Source: Pseudomonas beijingensis (lineage in GTDB: Bacteria; Pseudomonadota; Gammaproteobacteria; Pseudomonadales; Pseudomonadaceae). Taken from it: 64,000 nt of DNA. The notes below the pieces were generated by a model. That model saw only the letters and a list, made by a program, of their open reading frames with translations. It had not been told where the DNA came from and did not search any database. Below, piece after piece: positions 7,874 to 17,582 of the stretch (its first letter is position 1; every line of letters starts with the position of its first letter). Location: contig NZ_CP117425.1 in NCBI RefSeq assembly GCF_030687295.1, positions 2,856,001 to 2,920,000 of the forward strand. Reading direction: 5' to 3'. A program made the translations under genes and the position numbers.

Positions 7874-8994
7874 ACGGTAAGAAGGCACTCATCACAGGCG
7901 TTACTGGTCAGGACGGTTCTTACTTGGCTGAGCTGCTGCTTGAAAAAGGCTACGAAGTCCACGGTATAAAACGTCGTGCGTCATCTTTCAACACTCAACG
8001 CGTAGATCATATTTATCAGGATCCGCACGTTGATAACCGCAATTTCGTTCTCCATTACGGTGACCTGAGTGACTCCTCGAACCTCACTCGAATCATACAG
8101 GAAGTACAACCGGATGAAGTCTATAACCTCGGTGCTCAGTCTCACGTCGCAGTGAGTTTTGAGTCTCCAGAATATACTGCTGATGTCGATGCAATGGGTA
8201 CGCTCCGGATTCTGGAAGCTATCCGCTTGCTAGGTCTGGAAAAAAAGACGCGTTTCTATCAAGCGTCTACTTCTGAGTTGTATGGATTGGTGCAAGAAAC
8301 TCCGCAAAAGGAAACGACTCCTTTCTATCCTCGCTCTCCCTATGCCGTAGCGAAGCTTTACGCTTATTGGATTACCGTAAACTACCGTGAAGCCTATGGT
8401 ATGTATGCTTGTAACGGGATCCTTTTCAACCATGAATCACCGCGCCGTGGTGAGACCTTCGTAACACGCAAAATCACCCGTGCCTTGGCAAACATTTCCC
8501 AAGGGTTAGAACAATGCCTGTTTCTGGGCAACATGGATGCGTTGCGAGATTGGGGTCATGCCAAGGACTATGTCCGTATGCAATGGATGATGCTGCAGCA
8601 GGAGCATCCTGAAGATTACGTGATCGCTACAGGTGTCCAGTATTCGGTACGCGAGTTCGTGCGGTGGTCTGCCGCTGAGCTGGGGATTACGTTGCGTTTT
8701 GAGGGCAAGGGTGTAGAGGAGTGCGCGGTAGTGGAGCGCATCGATGGTGAGTTGGCACCGGCGTTGAACGTCGGGGATGTTATCGTTCGTGTGGATCCAC
8801 GTTACTTCCGACCTACCGAGGTTGAAACCCTATTGGGTGATCCGAGCAAGGCCAAACAAAATCTTGGTTGGATACCGGAAATTACCGTACAAGAAATGTG
8901 TGCGGAAATGGTCCGTGAAGACCTTAAGGTAGCTCAGCGCCATGCCTTGCTCAAGCTGCATGGACACGATGTACCGGTCGCTTTGGAGAATTGA
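7870..8994 (+). CDS. gmd: GDP-mannose 4,6-dehydratase
   Basis: A 374-residue extended SDR enzyme converting GDP-mannose to GDP-4-keto-6-deoxymannose with bound NADP. The N-terminus has [12 protein letters not shown] (Rossmann glycines), then the catalytic STSELYG segment and the [10 protein letters not shown] motif with the active-site Tyr and Lys. [17 protein letters not shown] and [10 protein letters not shown] are diagnostic of GMD. Length matches the family. It overlaps the upstream glycosyltransferase by 4 bp and is 2 bp from fcl, forming a GDP-fucose module with fcl and manC. GC content is higher than in the preceding genes, suggesting a mosaic cluster. Confidence 0.95.
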   Translation: MNGKKALITGVTGQDGSYLAELLLEKGYEVHGIKRRASSFNTQRVDHIYQDPHVDNRNFVLHYGDLSDSSNLTRIIQEVQPDEVYNLGAQSHVAVSFESPEYTADVDAMGTLRILEAIRLLGLEKKTRFYQASTSELYGLVQETPQKETTPFYPRSPYAVAKLYAYWITVNYREAYGMYACNGILFNHESPRRGETFVTRKITRALANISQGLEQCLFLGNMDALRDWGHAKDYVRMQWMMLQQEHPEDYVIATGVQYSVREFVRWSAAELGITLRFEGKGVEECAVVERIDGELAPALNVGDVIVRVDPRYFRPTEVETLLGDPSKAKQNLGWIPEITVQEMCAEMVREDLKVAQRHALLKLHGHDVPVALEN

Positions 8995-8996
8995 TA

Positions 8997-9971
8997 ATGC
9001 CGCGCGAATTAAACCAGACCATTTTCGTTGCCGGCCATCGGGGCATGGTGGGCTCAGCCATCGTGCGTCGGCTCCATGCTCTTGGCTACCGTTCCATTCT
9101 TTGTGCCAGTCGTGACGAATTGGATCTGCTTGACCAGCAGGCGGTGCATGCCTATTTCGCAAAGAATCGTATCGATCAAGTCTATCTTGCAGCAGCCAAG
9201 GTCGGAGGCATTCATGCCAACAACACATTCCCAGCAGACTTCATCTACGACAATTTGATGATTCAGGCGAACGTAATTCACGCGGCGCATGGGGCAAATG
9301 TTCAACGGTTGCTGTTTCTCGGATCCTCCTGCATCTATCCCAAGCAGGCGGTTCAGCCAATTCGAGAAGAGGCCCTGCTTACCGGGGAGCTAGAGCCTAC
9401 CAACGAGCCTTATGCGATTGCCAAGATTGCCGGGATCAAGTTATGCGAGAGCTATAATCGGCAACACGGTCGCGATTATCGTAGTGTCATGCCTACGAAC
9501 CTTTATGGACCGAACGATAACTATCACCCGGAAAACAGCCATGTGATCCCGGCGCTACTTCGTCGCTTTCATGAGGCAGTGCAGGAGAACCAAGCTGAAG
9601 TGATTATCTGGGGGAGCGGCAATCCGATGCGAGAGTTCCTGCATGTCGATGACATGGCGGCTGCTAGCGTGCACGTAATGGAGCTTGCTGCGGCCAGCTA
9701 CCAGGCCAACACCCAGCCTATGCTGTCGCATATCAATGTGGGGACGGGGATAGACTGTACGATACGTGAGCTCGCACAAACCATTGCCAAGGTTACTGGA
9801 TTCAAGGGGCAATTGTCTTTCGACGCAAGCAAGCCTGATGGTACGCCACGTAAATTGATGGATGTTTCTCGGCTTAGGGCGCTAGGATGGCAGGCTACAA
9901 TTGATCTTGAAGAAGGGCTGACCGACGCCTATCGATGGTTTGTTGAGCATCGCCTGGAAACCAGAAATTGA
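8997..9971 (+). CDS. fcl: GDP-L-fucose synthase
   Basis: A 324-residue SDR epimerase/reductase that turns the Gmd product into GDP-L-fucose with NADPH. Visible are [13 protein letters not shown] (nucleotide-binding loop), [10 protein letters not shown], and [11 protein letters not shown] with the catalytic Tyr and Lys; [19 protein letters not shown] is a family hallmark. ATG 8997 is used, 2 bp after gmd; a TTG six bases earlier overlaps the gmd stop and is less likely. With gmd and manC it completes GDP-fucose supply from mannose-1-phosphate. Confidence 0.94.
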   Translation: MPRELNQTIFVAGHRGMVGSAIVRRLHALGYRSILCASRDELDLLDQQAVHAYFAKNRIDQVYLAAAKVGGIHANNTFPADFIYDNLMIQANVIHAAHGANVQRLLFLGSSCIYPKQAVQPIREEALLTGELEPTNEPYAIAKIAGIKLCESYNRQHGRDYRSVMPTNLYGPNDNYHPENSHVIPALLRRFHEAVQENQAEVIIWGSGNPMREFLHVDDMAAASVHVMELAAASYQANTQPMLSHINVGTGIDCTIRELAQTIAKVTGFKGQLSFDASKPDGTPRKLMDVSRLRALGWQATIDLEEGLTDAYRWFVEHRLETRN

Positions 9972-10069
9972 GGCATCGTCGGGCTGGATTTATATGGCAG
10001 TGACGCCATAACCTATGAGTAATAAAAATAGCAGCCAATCTTGATAGCAGCAGTAAAGGACACTTTTGC

Positions 10070-11479
10070 ATGTTTCTTCCGGTAATCATGGCAGGCGGTG
10101 CGGGATCCCGTCTCTGGCCCCTGTCTCGCCAGCTAAATCCCAAGCAGTTTCTGCCTTTGGTCGATGCGGAGCTATCGCTGCTGCAGTCGACAATCAAACG
10201 GCTGGAAGGGCTTGATCATGATATGCCGATACTGATCTGCAATGAACAGCATCGCTTCCTTGCGGCAGAACAATTGCGGCAATTGGAAATGGAGGAGGCT
10301 AGGATACTACTTGAGCCGGTAGGACGTAATACTGCACCGGCTATCGCGCTCGCAGCATTACAGGCGACCGCTTCCGGGAATGATCCGATTTTATTGGTTC
10401 TTGCTGCCGATCATCTTATTCAAGATACAAAGGCGTTTCACACCAGTGTCAGTCAGGCGTTGGTGCTGGCCGAAGCTGGCAAATTGGTAACGTTCGCAAT
10501 TGTCCCCACCCATCCGGAAATTGGTTTTGGCTATCTGGAAAGGGGTAAGGCGCTTGAACAAGGGGGGCACGTTGTCAGCCAGTTTGTGGAAAAACCTGAT
10601 TTGGCGACTGCTCAGGGATATCTGAACAGCGGGCAGTATTTTTGGAATGGCGGCATGTTCATGTTTCGAGCGAGCCGTTATCTACAAGAGCTGGAACGCT
10701 TTGCGCCGGATATTCTTAATGCCTGCCGCGCAGCATTTGAAGGTGCCCAGCAGGATATGCATTTTATCCGTGTCGATGCTCAGGCGTTTGGTGCATGCCC
10801 GGAAAAATCAATTGACTATGCGGTGATGGAGCGTACTTCGGACGCCGTAATGGTGCTGCTTGACGCGGGATGGAGTGACGTCGGCTCGTGGTCAGCACTT
10901 TGGGATACCGCAGATAAGGACGCTGATGGCAACGTACTTAAAGGCGATGTACTGACTGAGCGTACAAGTAGCAGCTATATACATGCCACCCACCGACTTG
11001 TGGCTACAATAGGAGTGGATGACCTTGTGGTCATTGAAACCAAAGACGCGGTGCTCGTAGCGCACAAGGGTGATGTGCAAGACGTCAAGAAAATCGTCGA
11101 TCAATTGAAGAACTGTAAGCGTCCTGAGTACGCTAATCATCGTGAAGTTTACCGTCCGTGGGGTGTCTATGACTCCATCGATAATGGACCGCGTTATCAG
11201 GTTAAACGTATTACGGTAAATCCGGGTGCGAAGTTATCGGTACAAATGCACCATCATCGGGCGGAGCATTGGATAGTTGTCAGTGGGACTGCGCGAGTAA
11301 CCAATGGCGAAAAAAACTATCTCGTCACGGAGAACCAGTCTACTTACATCCCTGTTGGGCAGGTCCATGCCTTGGAGAATCCTGGTGTTATACCGTTAGA
11401 GTTGATTGAAGTTCAATCAGGCACCTATCTGGGGGAGGATGATATTGTCCGTTTTGAAGATATATACGGTCGGAGCTAG
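10070..11479 (+). CDS. manC: Mannose-1-phosphate guanylyltransferase / mannose-6-phosphate isomerase
   Basis: A 469-residue bifunctional type II enzyme (ManC/WbpW/AlgA family). The nucleotidyltransferase domain has [15 protein letters not shown] at residues ~5-19, the AADHLI metal site, FVEKPD and WNGGMFMF. The C-terminal cupin isomerase domain carries [18 protein letters not shown] with metal-binding histidines, then [10 protein letters not shown]. It supplies GDP-mannose to Gmd; the family member here is probably the O-antigen-dedicated copy, as alginate and A-band copies are normally encoded elsewhere. A gap of 98 bp separates it from fcl; its stop overlaps the next start by one base. Confidence 0.93.
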   Translation: MFLPVIMAGGAGSRLWPLSRQLNPKQFLPLVDAELSLLQSTIKRLEGLDHDMPILICNEQHRFLAAEQLRQLEMEEARILLEPVGRNTAPAIALAALQATASGNDPILLVLAADHLIQDTKAFHTSVSQALVLAEAGKLVTFAIVPTHPEIGFGYLERGKALEQGGHVVSQFVEKPDLATAQGYLNSGQYFWNGGMFMFRASRYLQELERFAPDILNACRAAFEGAQQDMHFIRVDAQAFGACPEKSIDYAVMERTSDAVMVLLDAGWSDVGSWSALWDTADKDADGNVLKGDVLTERTSSSYIHATHRLVATIGVDDLVVIETKDAVLVAHKGDVQDVKKIVDQLKNCKRPEYANHREVYRPWGVYDSIDNGPRYQVKRITVNPGAKLSVQMHHHRAEHWIVVSGTARVTNGEKNYLVTENQSTYIPVGQVHALENPGVIPLELIEVQSGTYLGEDDIVRFEDIYGRS

Positions 11480-12234
11480 TGGCATTGAAAATCTCGATAA
11501 TTACTGTTTGTTATAATAGTGTTGAAACTATTAGAGATACCATCGAATCTGTTCTTTTGCAGCGGTATCCCAATATTGAGTACATCGTGGTGGACGGTGC
11601 ATCGAAGGATGGAACACTCAGCGTAATATCCGAGTACGAAGGCCGGATTGCCAAAGTAATAAGCGAGCCCGATAAAGGCATATATGATGCTATGAATAAA
11701 GGTGTCAAGGTCGCAACGGGTGATTATGTTGGTATATTGAATTCTGATGATGTTTTTGCTGGGGAAAATGTGATTCAGGAGATGGTGGCGCATCTGCAGA
11801 GTAATCCGGATGCAGAGGCCTGTTACGCGGATCTTGTTTTTGTACAGCGAAAACAAATAGATGTTGTTACTCGAAAATACTCTTCAGAAAGTTTCTCTCC
11901 GTGGAAAGTTCGTTTCGGCTTTATGATACCTCACCCTACCTTTTACGCACGGCGTGAGCTTTTTGAAAGGTACGGTGATTACAAATTGGGTTATCGGGTT
12001 TCTGCTGACTTTGAATTGATGGCTCGTTTTTTTTCCAAGAATGTAAAAATGGTCAGGCACGCCGCAGTCATGGTTAAAATGCGAGAGGGCGGAATAAGTA
12101 CTACGGGTTTTTGGTGGAGAATTCATCAGAATTTGGAGATCGTCAAAGCTTGCAAAGAAAATGGGATTTATACCAACATTCTACTCGTGGCTATGAAAGT
12201 TCCATTCAAGCTGGCAAGCTATCTTAAAAAATGA
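11479..12234 (+). CDS. Family 2 glycosyltransferase
   Basis: A 251-residue GT-A transferase. The start is a GTG at 11479 that shares its first base with the manC stop. ISIITVCYNSVETIRDTI is the N-terminal strand of GT2 enzymes, VVDGASKDGT and SEPDKGIYDAMNKG follow, and ILNSDDVF (residues ~93-100) is the metal-binding Asp pair. A conserved SADFELMARF segment near residue 175 gives the catalytic acidic residue. A short hydrophobic C-terminus could bind the membrane. AT-rich composition suggests an origin different from gmd/fcl/manC. The sugar transferred is not determinable from sequence. Confidence 0.85.
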   Translation: MALKISIITVCYNSVETIRDTIESVLLQRYPNIEYIVVDGASKDGTLSVISEYEGRIAKVISEPDKGIYDAMNKGVKVATGDYVGILNSDDVFAGENVIQEMVAHLQSNPDAEACYADLVFVQRKQIDVVTRKYSSESFSPWKVRFGFMIPHPTFYARRELFERYGDYKLGYRVSADFELMARFFSKNVKMVRHAAVMVKMREGGISTTGFWWRIHQNLEIVKACKENGIYTNILLVAMKVPFKLASYLKK

Positions 12235-13190
12235 ATTCTATAGAACGGGTCTTATTAACAGGTAGCACGGGCTTTGTCGGGAGCAGGTTGCACGCCGCTC
12301 TTGGTACGACCTATTCTGTTGTAGCGACATCTCGCTCGGCTCAGATAGTTTGGAACGGCTCCCAGACGATCGGTGTTGGTGATCTTTCGAGTGAGACTGT
12401 GTGGACTCCTGCGTTGCAAGGTGTTGATTGCGTCGTGCATGTTGCTGGCAGAGCTCATAAACTTAATGACAAGCTTGAAAACCCTTTGGCGGAATTCAGG
12501 AAGGTGAATGTTGGTGCCAGTCTCAATCTCGCGCGGCAGGCTTCCGAAGCCGGGGTGAAGCGATTTGTTTTCATCAGTTCAATCGGGGTCCATGGAGCGA
12601 GTACGGCAGGTAAGCCCTTGGATGAACTCTCTCCGTTGATACCTCATGCTGATTACGCGCTTTCAAAATTGGAAGCAGAGAACGGCCTCAAGGAAATTTC
12701 GGTTGAGAACGGGATGGAACTGGTTATTCTCCGTCCACCCTTGATTTATGCTGGACATGCTCCTGGAAATTTTGAACGTTTGTTAAAACTAGTTGCAAGC
12801 GGGCTGCCGCTTCCTTTTTTGGGTGTCAATAATCAGCGCAGTATGATTGCTTTAGATAATTTGGTCGATTTGATTGCGCTATGCATAGAGCATCCTGCCG
12901 CAGCCAATCAGTCTTTTCTCGTGTCCGATGGGATAGATGTATCGACTCCGCAAATTATTCGTTGTCTCTCCAAGGGGATGGGGCGTGAGGCTCGATTATT
13001 TTCTATCCCTGATTCATTGATTTATCGGGGGGCTGAGTTATTAGGGCGCAAAACGACCTATGATCAACTTTATGGTTCTCTTGCTATTGATTCGAGCAAG
13101 GCTCGTGACCTTTTAGCTTGGACGGCTCCTATAACACCCGACGAGGCGTTATTCAGGGCTGGGAAAGATTATATTTCTCGTGTTCGTTGA
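12231..13190 (+). CDS. NAD-dependent epimerase/dehydratase (WbpV-like, UDP-GlcNAc 4-epimerase type)
   Basis: A 319-residue extended SDR protein. LLTGSTGFVGSRLHAAL is the Rossmann glycine loop, FISSIGVHG gives the catalytic Ser, and DYALSKLEAENGL supplies Tyr-x3-Lys. SMIALDNLVDLI matches the substrate-binding region of WbpV/WbjF-type epimerases. It overlaps the GT2 gene by 4 bp and is directly followed by wbpL, the same order as wbpV-wbpL-wbpM in some P. aeruginosa O-types. It may make the UDP-N-acetyl sugar that WbpL transfers first. The exact 4-epimerase or reductase activity is inferred. Confidence 0.8.
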   Translation: MNSIERVLLTGSTGFVGSRLHAALGTTYSVVATSRSAQIVWNGSQTIGVGDLSSETVWTPALQGVDCVVHVAGRAHKLNDKLENPLAEFRKVNVGASLNLARQASEAGVKRFVFISSIGVHGASTAGKPLDELSPLIPHADYALSKLEAENGLKEISVENGMELVILRPPLIYAGHAPGNFERLLKLVASGLPLPFLGVNNQRSMIALDNLVDLIALCIEHPAAANQSFLVSDGIDVSTPQIIRCLSKGMGREARLFSIPDSLIYRGAELLGRKTTYDQLYGSLAIDSSKARDLLAWTAPITPDEALFRAGKDYISRVR

Positions 13191-13224
13191 GCCTCTTACT
13201 TTTTGTTATGGAAAATTTTCATTC

Positions 13225-14241
13225 ATGTCTTCTTGGTCGATCATTTCTATCGCGGCTGTGTTATCACTCCTCTTGACGGGAGCATTGCGTAAATATGCCC
13301 TTGCCCGAAGCATAATCGACATCCCCAACGCCCGAAGCTCACATACTGTCCCAACCCCACGCGGTGGCGGCGTGGCAATCGTCGTTAGCTTTCTGTTGGC
13401 GCTGCCCGTATTAGCAATCACTGGGTCTATGGATTGGCCCACTATGTGGGCGATGCTGGGGGCAGGATCAGGAATCGCTATATTAGGTTTCCTCGACGAT
13501 CATGGCCATATTGCGGCGCGCTGGCGATTGTTGGGGCATTTCCTGGCATCAGCATGGGCGTTGTATTGGTTGGACGGCTTGCCGCCAATCACGCTGTTTG
13601 GTATCGGCCTCGAATTGACTTGGTTTGGAGACGTCCTAGCTGTCTTTTACCTGGTGTGGATGCTCAACCTCTACAACTTCATGGACGGCATCGATGGCAT
13701 TGCCAGCGTCGAGGCTATTTGTGCATGTCTTGGAGCCTGCCTTCTTTATTGGCTGGGTGGTTTTGAAAGCTTGATCGTCGCTCCGCTGGTACTCGCAATG
13801 GCTGTGGCTGGTTTCCTGTATTGGAATTTTCCTCCCGCCCGCATCTTTATGGGCGACGCGGGAAGCGGGTTTCTCGGCATCATTCTGGGGCTGCTAGCGT
13901 TGCAGGCAGCCTGGGCTTCACCGGAACTGCTCTGGGGCTGGTTGATTTTGCTGGGGGTCTTTATTGTCGATGCTACCGTCACGTTGATGCGGCGCCTACT
14001 GCGCGGCGACAAGGTGTATGAGGCGCATCGCAGTCACGCCTATCAATTTGCTTCGCGTCATTACGGCAGGCACTTGACGGTGACGCTAGGGGTGGCTGCG
14101 ATCAACCTGTTTTGGTTGTTGCCCGTGGCGGCGAGTGTGGTGCTCTGGAACATGGACGGAGCATTGGCTTTGATAGTGGCTTACGTACCATTGATACTGC
14201 TAGCCATCAGGTTTCATGCAGGCGAGCTTGAGAAGGCCTGA
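13225..14241 (+). CDS. wbpL: Undecaprenyl-phosphate glycosyl-1-phosphate transferase WbpL
   Basis: A 338-residue polytopic member of the MraY/WecA family that starts O-unit assembly by moving a HexNAc-1-phosphate to undecaprenyl phosphate. About ten or eleven membrane segments are apparent. The characteristic acidic loops are present: FLDDHG (residues ~91-96), NLYNFMDGIDGIA (~149-161) and IFMGDAGSGFLG (~208-219). ATG 13225 gives the usual ~340-residue length; an earlier TTG at 13180 would add 15 residues within the previous gene. In Pseudomonas WbpL also serves A-band synthesis. The gene is GC-richer than its upstream neighbours, consistent with a conserved cluster end. Confidence 0.92.
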   Translation: MSSWSIISIAAVLSLLLTGALRKYALARSIIDIPNARSSHTVPTPRGGGVAIVVSFLLALPVLAITGSMDWPTMWAMLGAGSGIAILGFLDDHGHIAARWRLLGHFLASAWALYWLDGLPPITLFGIGLELTWFGDVLAVFYLVWMLNLYNFMDGIDGIASVEAICACLGACLLYWLGGFESLIVAPLVLAMAVAGFLYWNFPPARIFMGDAGSGFLGIILGLLALQAAWASPELLWGWLILLGVFIVDATVTLMRRLLRGDKVYEAHRSHAYQFASRHYGRHLTVTLGVAAINLFWLLPVAASVVLWNMDGALALIVAYVPLILLAIRFHAGELEKA

Positions 14242-14354
14242 TTTCAGGGTAAGGCTCGCGTTTTTCGTTTATCGATTGTCCAATGCTCGGCGATGGAGCC
14301 GCCTGCATCAGGAATGGATTAGTTTAGGAGCTGGCCAAGGTGCGTGAAGGATTT

Positions 14355-16312
14355 ATGGATAAGTTAAGAGCGGCTTTGCTGGGGTTGCCAAGACGCCACA
14401 AACGCGCGATCCAGGTAGCCACAGATGTTTTTCTCGTCTGGGTTGCCTTATGGTTGGCATTCGTTGTTCGACTGGGAGTCGAGGCATCGGCCAGTCCGAT
14501 TGCAACGCATCTTTGGCTTTTTGCTTCTGCCCCACTGGTCGCCATCCCAATTTTCATCCGCTTTGGCATGTATCGCGCCGTCATGCGTTACTTCGGTAAC
14601 GATGCGCTGATCACCATTTGCAAGGCTGTCAGCCTTTCAGCGTTACTGCTAGCCCTCATAGTGTATTGGTACAGCAACCATAAAACCGTGGTCCCGGCGC
14701 TCGATCATCTTCAATTACTGGTGGCTCAGCCTGATCATGATCGGCGGCTTGCGCCTGATGATGCGGCAATACTTCTTGGGGGACTGGTTTACCGCAGCCC
14801 AGCATGTGCCCTTTACTAATCGCGATGACGGCCTGCCCAAGGTTGCTATTTATGGTGCCGGGGCCGCAGGTAACCAGCTCGTTGCCGCGCTTCGCATGGG
14901 GCGAGTGATGCGACCGGTCGCATTCATCGATGACGACAACAGCATCGCAGACCGCGTGATCGCTGGGCTGCAGGTCTACGCGCCCAAGCATATCCAGAAA
15001 ATGATCGACACAACCGGTGCACAGGAGATTCTACTGGCGGTGCCTTCCTCGTCGCGTGGGCGCCGTCGGGAGATCTTGACGTTGCTTGAAGGCTTCCCGC
15101 TGCATGTCCGCAGCGTCCCCGGGTTCATGGACCTGGCCAGCGGCCGGGTCAAGGTCGATGACATTCAGGAAGTGGACATCGCGGATCTTCTAGGGCGCGA
15201 TCCGGTTCCCGCACAACCTGACCTGCTGGAGCATTGCATCACTGGCCAGTCGGTTTTGGTCACTGGGGCCGGAGGTTCGATTGGCTCCGAGCTTTGTCGG
15301 CAAATCCTGGCACTGAAACCGACTACGCTGCTGCTGTATGAGCATAGTGAATTCAATCTCTATAGCATTCTGTCTGAACTTGAACCTCGAGTGATTCGGG
15401 AATCGTTGTCGGTTCGGTTGCTGCCTATCCTTGGGTCGGTACGAGACCAGGACAAACTGCAGGACGTGATGAAGACCTGGAATGTCGACACGGTCTATCA
15501 CGCCGCGGCCTACAAACATGTGCCGATGGTCGAGCACAATATCGCCGAAGGCGTCCTGAACAATGTGATCGGTACGTTGAATACGGCACAGGCTGCGTTG
15601 CAGGCCGGTGCGCCCGACTAATGTAATGGGCAGCACCAAGCGGCTTGCAGAGCTGACCTTGCAGGCCCTTAGCCGTGAGCTGGCCCCTGTGTTATTCGGC
15701 GATAAGGCCAACGTCTCAAGAGTCAACAAAACCCGTTTCACCATGGTCCGGTTCGGCAACGTGTTGGGGTCATCCGGTTCGGTTATTCCTCTGTTTCATA
15801 AACAGATCAAGTCCGGCGGTCCGTTGACGGTCACGCATCCAAAGATCACGCGTTATTTCATGACCATTCCCGAGGCCGCGCAGTTGGTGATCCAGGCGGG
15901 CTCCATGGGGCTGGGTGGGGATGTGTTTGTGCTGGACATGGGGGAGCCGGTGAAGATTGTCGAGCTGGCGGAAAAAATGATTCATTTGTCCGGCCTGAGT
16001 GTCCGTTCGGAAAAGAACCCCCACGGCGACATTTCAATCGAATTCACAGGCCTGCGTCCAGGCGAGAAGCTATACGAGGAGTTGCTGATTGGCGACAACG
16101 TCGTCGCCACCCAGCACCCAATGATCATGAGTGCCAACGAGGACCATCTGCCTTGGGATGTGCTTAAGTTCAAGCTGGCTGAGTTGCTGGCCGCCATCGA
16201 ACACGATGACTACACCAGGGTCCGCCAGCTGCTTCGGGACACTGTCAGTGGTTACGCTCCGGACGGCGAGATTGTCGACTGGATCTATCAGCAACGCCGC
16301 CTCGAACCCTGA
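14355..16312 (+). pseudogene. wbpM: Nucleotide-sugar 4,6-dehydratase WbpM, two frame-disrupting lesions
   Basis: WbpM is a ~660-residue inner-membrane UDP-GlcNAc 4,6-dehydratase needed for many Pseudomonas B-band O-antigens. Here the protein is spread over three frames. Segment 1 (14355 to ~14696) has the four N-terminal membrane helices. One extra G in GG at 14696-14697 moves the frame to segment 2 (to 15621), with VAIYGAGAAGNQLV, the SDR loop VTGAGGSIGSELCRQ and YHAAAYKHVPMVE. Near 15613 the sequence jumps from TAQAALQAG to [11 protein letters not shown] in another frame; by comparison with WbpM about 38 bases are missing, including the STDKA segment with catalytic residues. Segment 3 continues to the expected end ([14 protein letters not shown]). 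Even ignoring the first lesion, the second should abolish activity. Confidence 0.9.
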
Positions 16313-16372
16313 TTGTTACATACGCTGTAACGGACACATTTTTGACAGCGATACATCATCGCCTAAGTTTGA

Positions 16373-16397
16373 GAGGCAGCTTCGCAAAAGCTGCTTC
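16373..16397 (+). terminator. Hairpin after wbpM
   Basis: GAGGCAGCTT and AAGCTGCTTC form a 10-bp stem with one G-T pair around a 5-base loop, followed by TTTCTT. It lies between the wbpM end and comEA and could terminate the O-antigen transcript; the T-run is weak. Confidence 0.5.
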
Positions 16398-16412
16398 TTT
16401 CTTAACGATGTC

Positions 16413-16763
16413 ATGGAGCGTCATTTATGCGTACAGGCTATTTCTACTCTCTGGTTTTTGCCTTCCACCAGCGCCTCGATTGCTGCTATCGCAGCCCCGG
16501 TGAGCAAACCTGAGTCGGTCGCTGCGCCGCAAGCAGTGGAGCAGCCAGCCAGAACGCAGGGCGCCAAGGTGGATTTAAACGGGGCGGATGCTGCAACGCT
16601 GCAGCGCGAGCTGACCGGAATAGGTAAAGGCAAGGCTGAGGCGATTGTTGCGTATCGGGAGAGTAATGGGCCGTTCTCTTCGGTAGAAGAATTATTGGAG
16701 GTCAAGGGAATCGGCAAGGAGGCGATTCTCGACCGGAACCGTGACAAGCTGGAAGTGAATTGA
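16413..16763 (+). CDS. ComEA-like helix-hairpin-helix DNA-binding protein, leader possibly frameshifted
   Basis: The C-terminal two thirds is a ComEA-type double helix-hairpin-helix domain: VDLNGADAATLQRELTGIGK, then FSSVEELLEVKGIG. Such proteins are exported and bind incoming DNA. The in-frame ATG 16413 gives 116 residues but has no ribosome site and a poor leader. ATG 16427, with GGAG at 16415-16418, starts MRTGYFYSLVFAF in another frame; removing one C of the CC in TTCCACC (near 16465) would join it to TSASIAAIAAP as a normal signal peptide. A one-base insertion in the leader is therefore likely. The same gene follows wbpM in other Pseudomonas. Confidence 0.75.
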   Translation: MERHLCVQAISTLWFLPSTSASIAAIAAPVSKPESVAAPQAVEQPARTQGAKVDLNGADAATLQRELTGIGKGKAEAIVAYRESNGPFSSVEELLEVKGIGKEAILDRNRDKLEVN

Positions 16764-16778
16764 GTTTGTGATTGAAGG

Positions 16779-16805
16779 AGGCCGGTCGAATTGACTGGCC
16801 TTTTT
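16779..16805 (+). terminator. Rho-independent terminator of comEA
   Basis: AGGCCGGTC (16779-16787) and GACTGGCCT (16793-16801) pair over 9 bp with one G-T, loop GAATT, then TTTTT. It is 16 bp after the comEA stop. Confidence 0.82.
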
Positions 16806-16916
16806 GCTGACTGGCTGGTGCAAATTTTGGACGAGTTCTGGGAACGTCCCACCATTGGCATAAATAATGATTACCTACAGCCAACCGATTGTTCAACAAT
16901 CCAAGGCCTTCCACCC

Positions 16917-17567
16917 ATGACCAACACACTCTCCCTCGCCGACCAGATCACCCTGGAGCTACGAGCCGACATCATCGGCGGCCGCCTGCTACCAGGCATG
17001 GCCCTGATAGAGAACAACCTGGTCTCGGCCTACAACGCCTCACGCAACACCATCCGCGAGGCGCTACACCGTCTAGGCCAGGAAGGCTTAACCCGTTACG
17101 TGCGCAACAAAGGGGTGATGGTCCGCAGGTTAGATGTGAATGACGTGCGAGATCTGTTCAAGGTCCGTCGGACCCTGGAGTTGCAAGCCATCCTGAGCAG
17201 CCAACCATTGCGTGAGTATCAATCCGACCGGATGCTCGAAGCCCTCGAAGCTGCGGATTTGGCTCGCGAGCGTGAGGACTGGCGTTCAGTCGGTACCCAT
17301 GGCCTGGCCTTTCATCAGCACATCGTCGGATTGATGCGCAGTCCATTACTTGATGAGTTTTTCACCAATGTGGTTGCACAACTGCGCCTGGTGTTTAGCT
17401 CAGCGCCTGATGAGGCGCGTTTCCAGGCGCCGTGGCTGGCCCGTGACCGGTGCATCCATGATTGGCTGGCCGAAGGTGACAAGCTTGCGGCCCACGAAGC
17501 CATGAGCCTTTACCTCGATGATTCCGAGCATCTGCTTCTGCAACTGCTAACTCCCACCCACCACTGA
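16917..17567 (+). CDS. GntR-family transcriptional regulator (FadR-type C-terminal domain)
   Basis: A 216-residue regulator: a winged helix at residues ~8-75 with the GntR motif (LRADIIGGRLLPGMALIENNLVSAYNAS region, then RNTIREALHRLGQEG and GVMVRRL) and an all-helical FCD effector domain (DVRDLFKVRRTLE, then FHQHIVGLMRSPLL). ATG 16917 places the helix-turn-helix correctly. The gene lies 15 bp upstream of the DUF1989 gene on the same strand and probably forms an operon with it, so it likely controls that metabolic step in response to the pathway substrate. Confidence 0.88.
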   Translation: MTNTLSLADQITLELRADIIGGRLLPGMALIENNLVSAYNASRNTIREALHRLGQEGLTRYVRNKGVMVRRLDVNDVRDLFKVRRTLELQAILSSQPLREYQSDRMLEALEAADLAREREDWRSVGTHGLAFHQHIVGLMRSPLLDEFFTNVVAQLRLVFSSAPDEARFQAPWLARDRCIHDWLAEGDKLAAHEAMSLYLDDSEHLLLQLLTPTHH

Positions 17568-17582
17568 TCAAGGACCCGCGCC

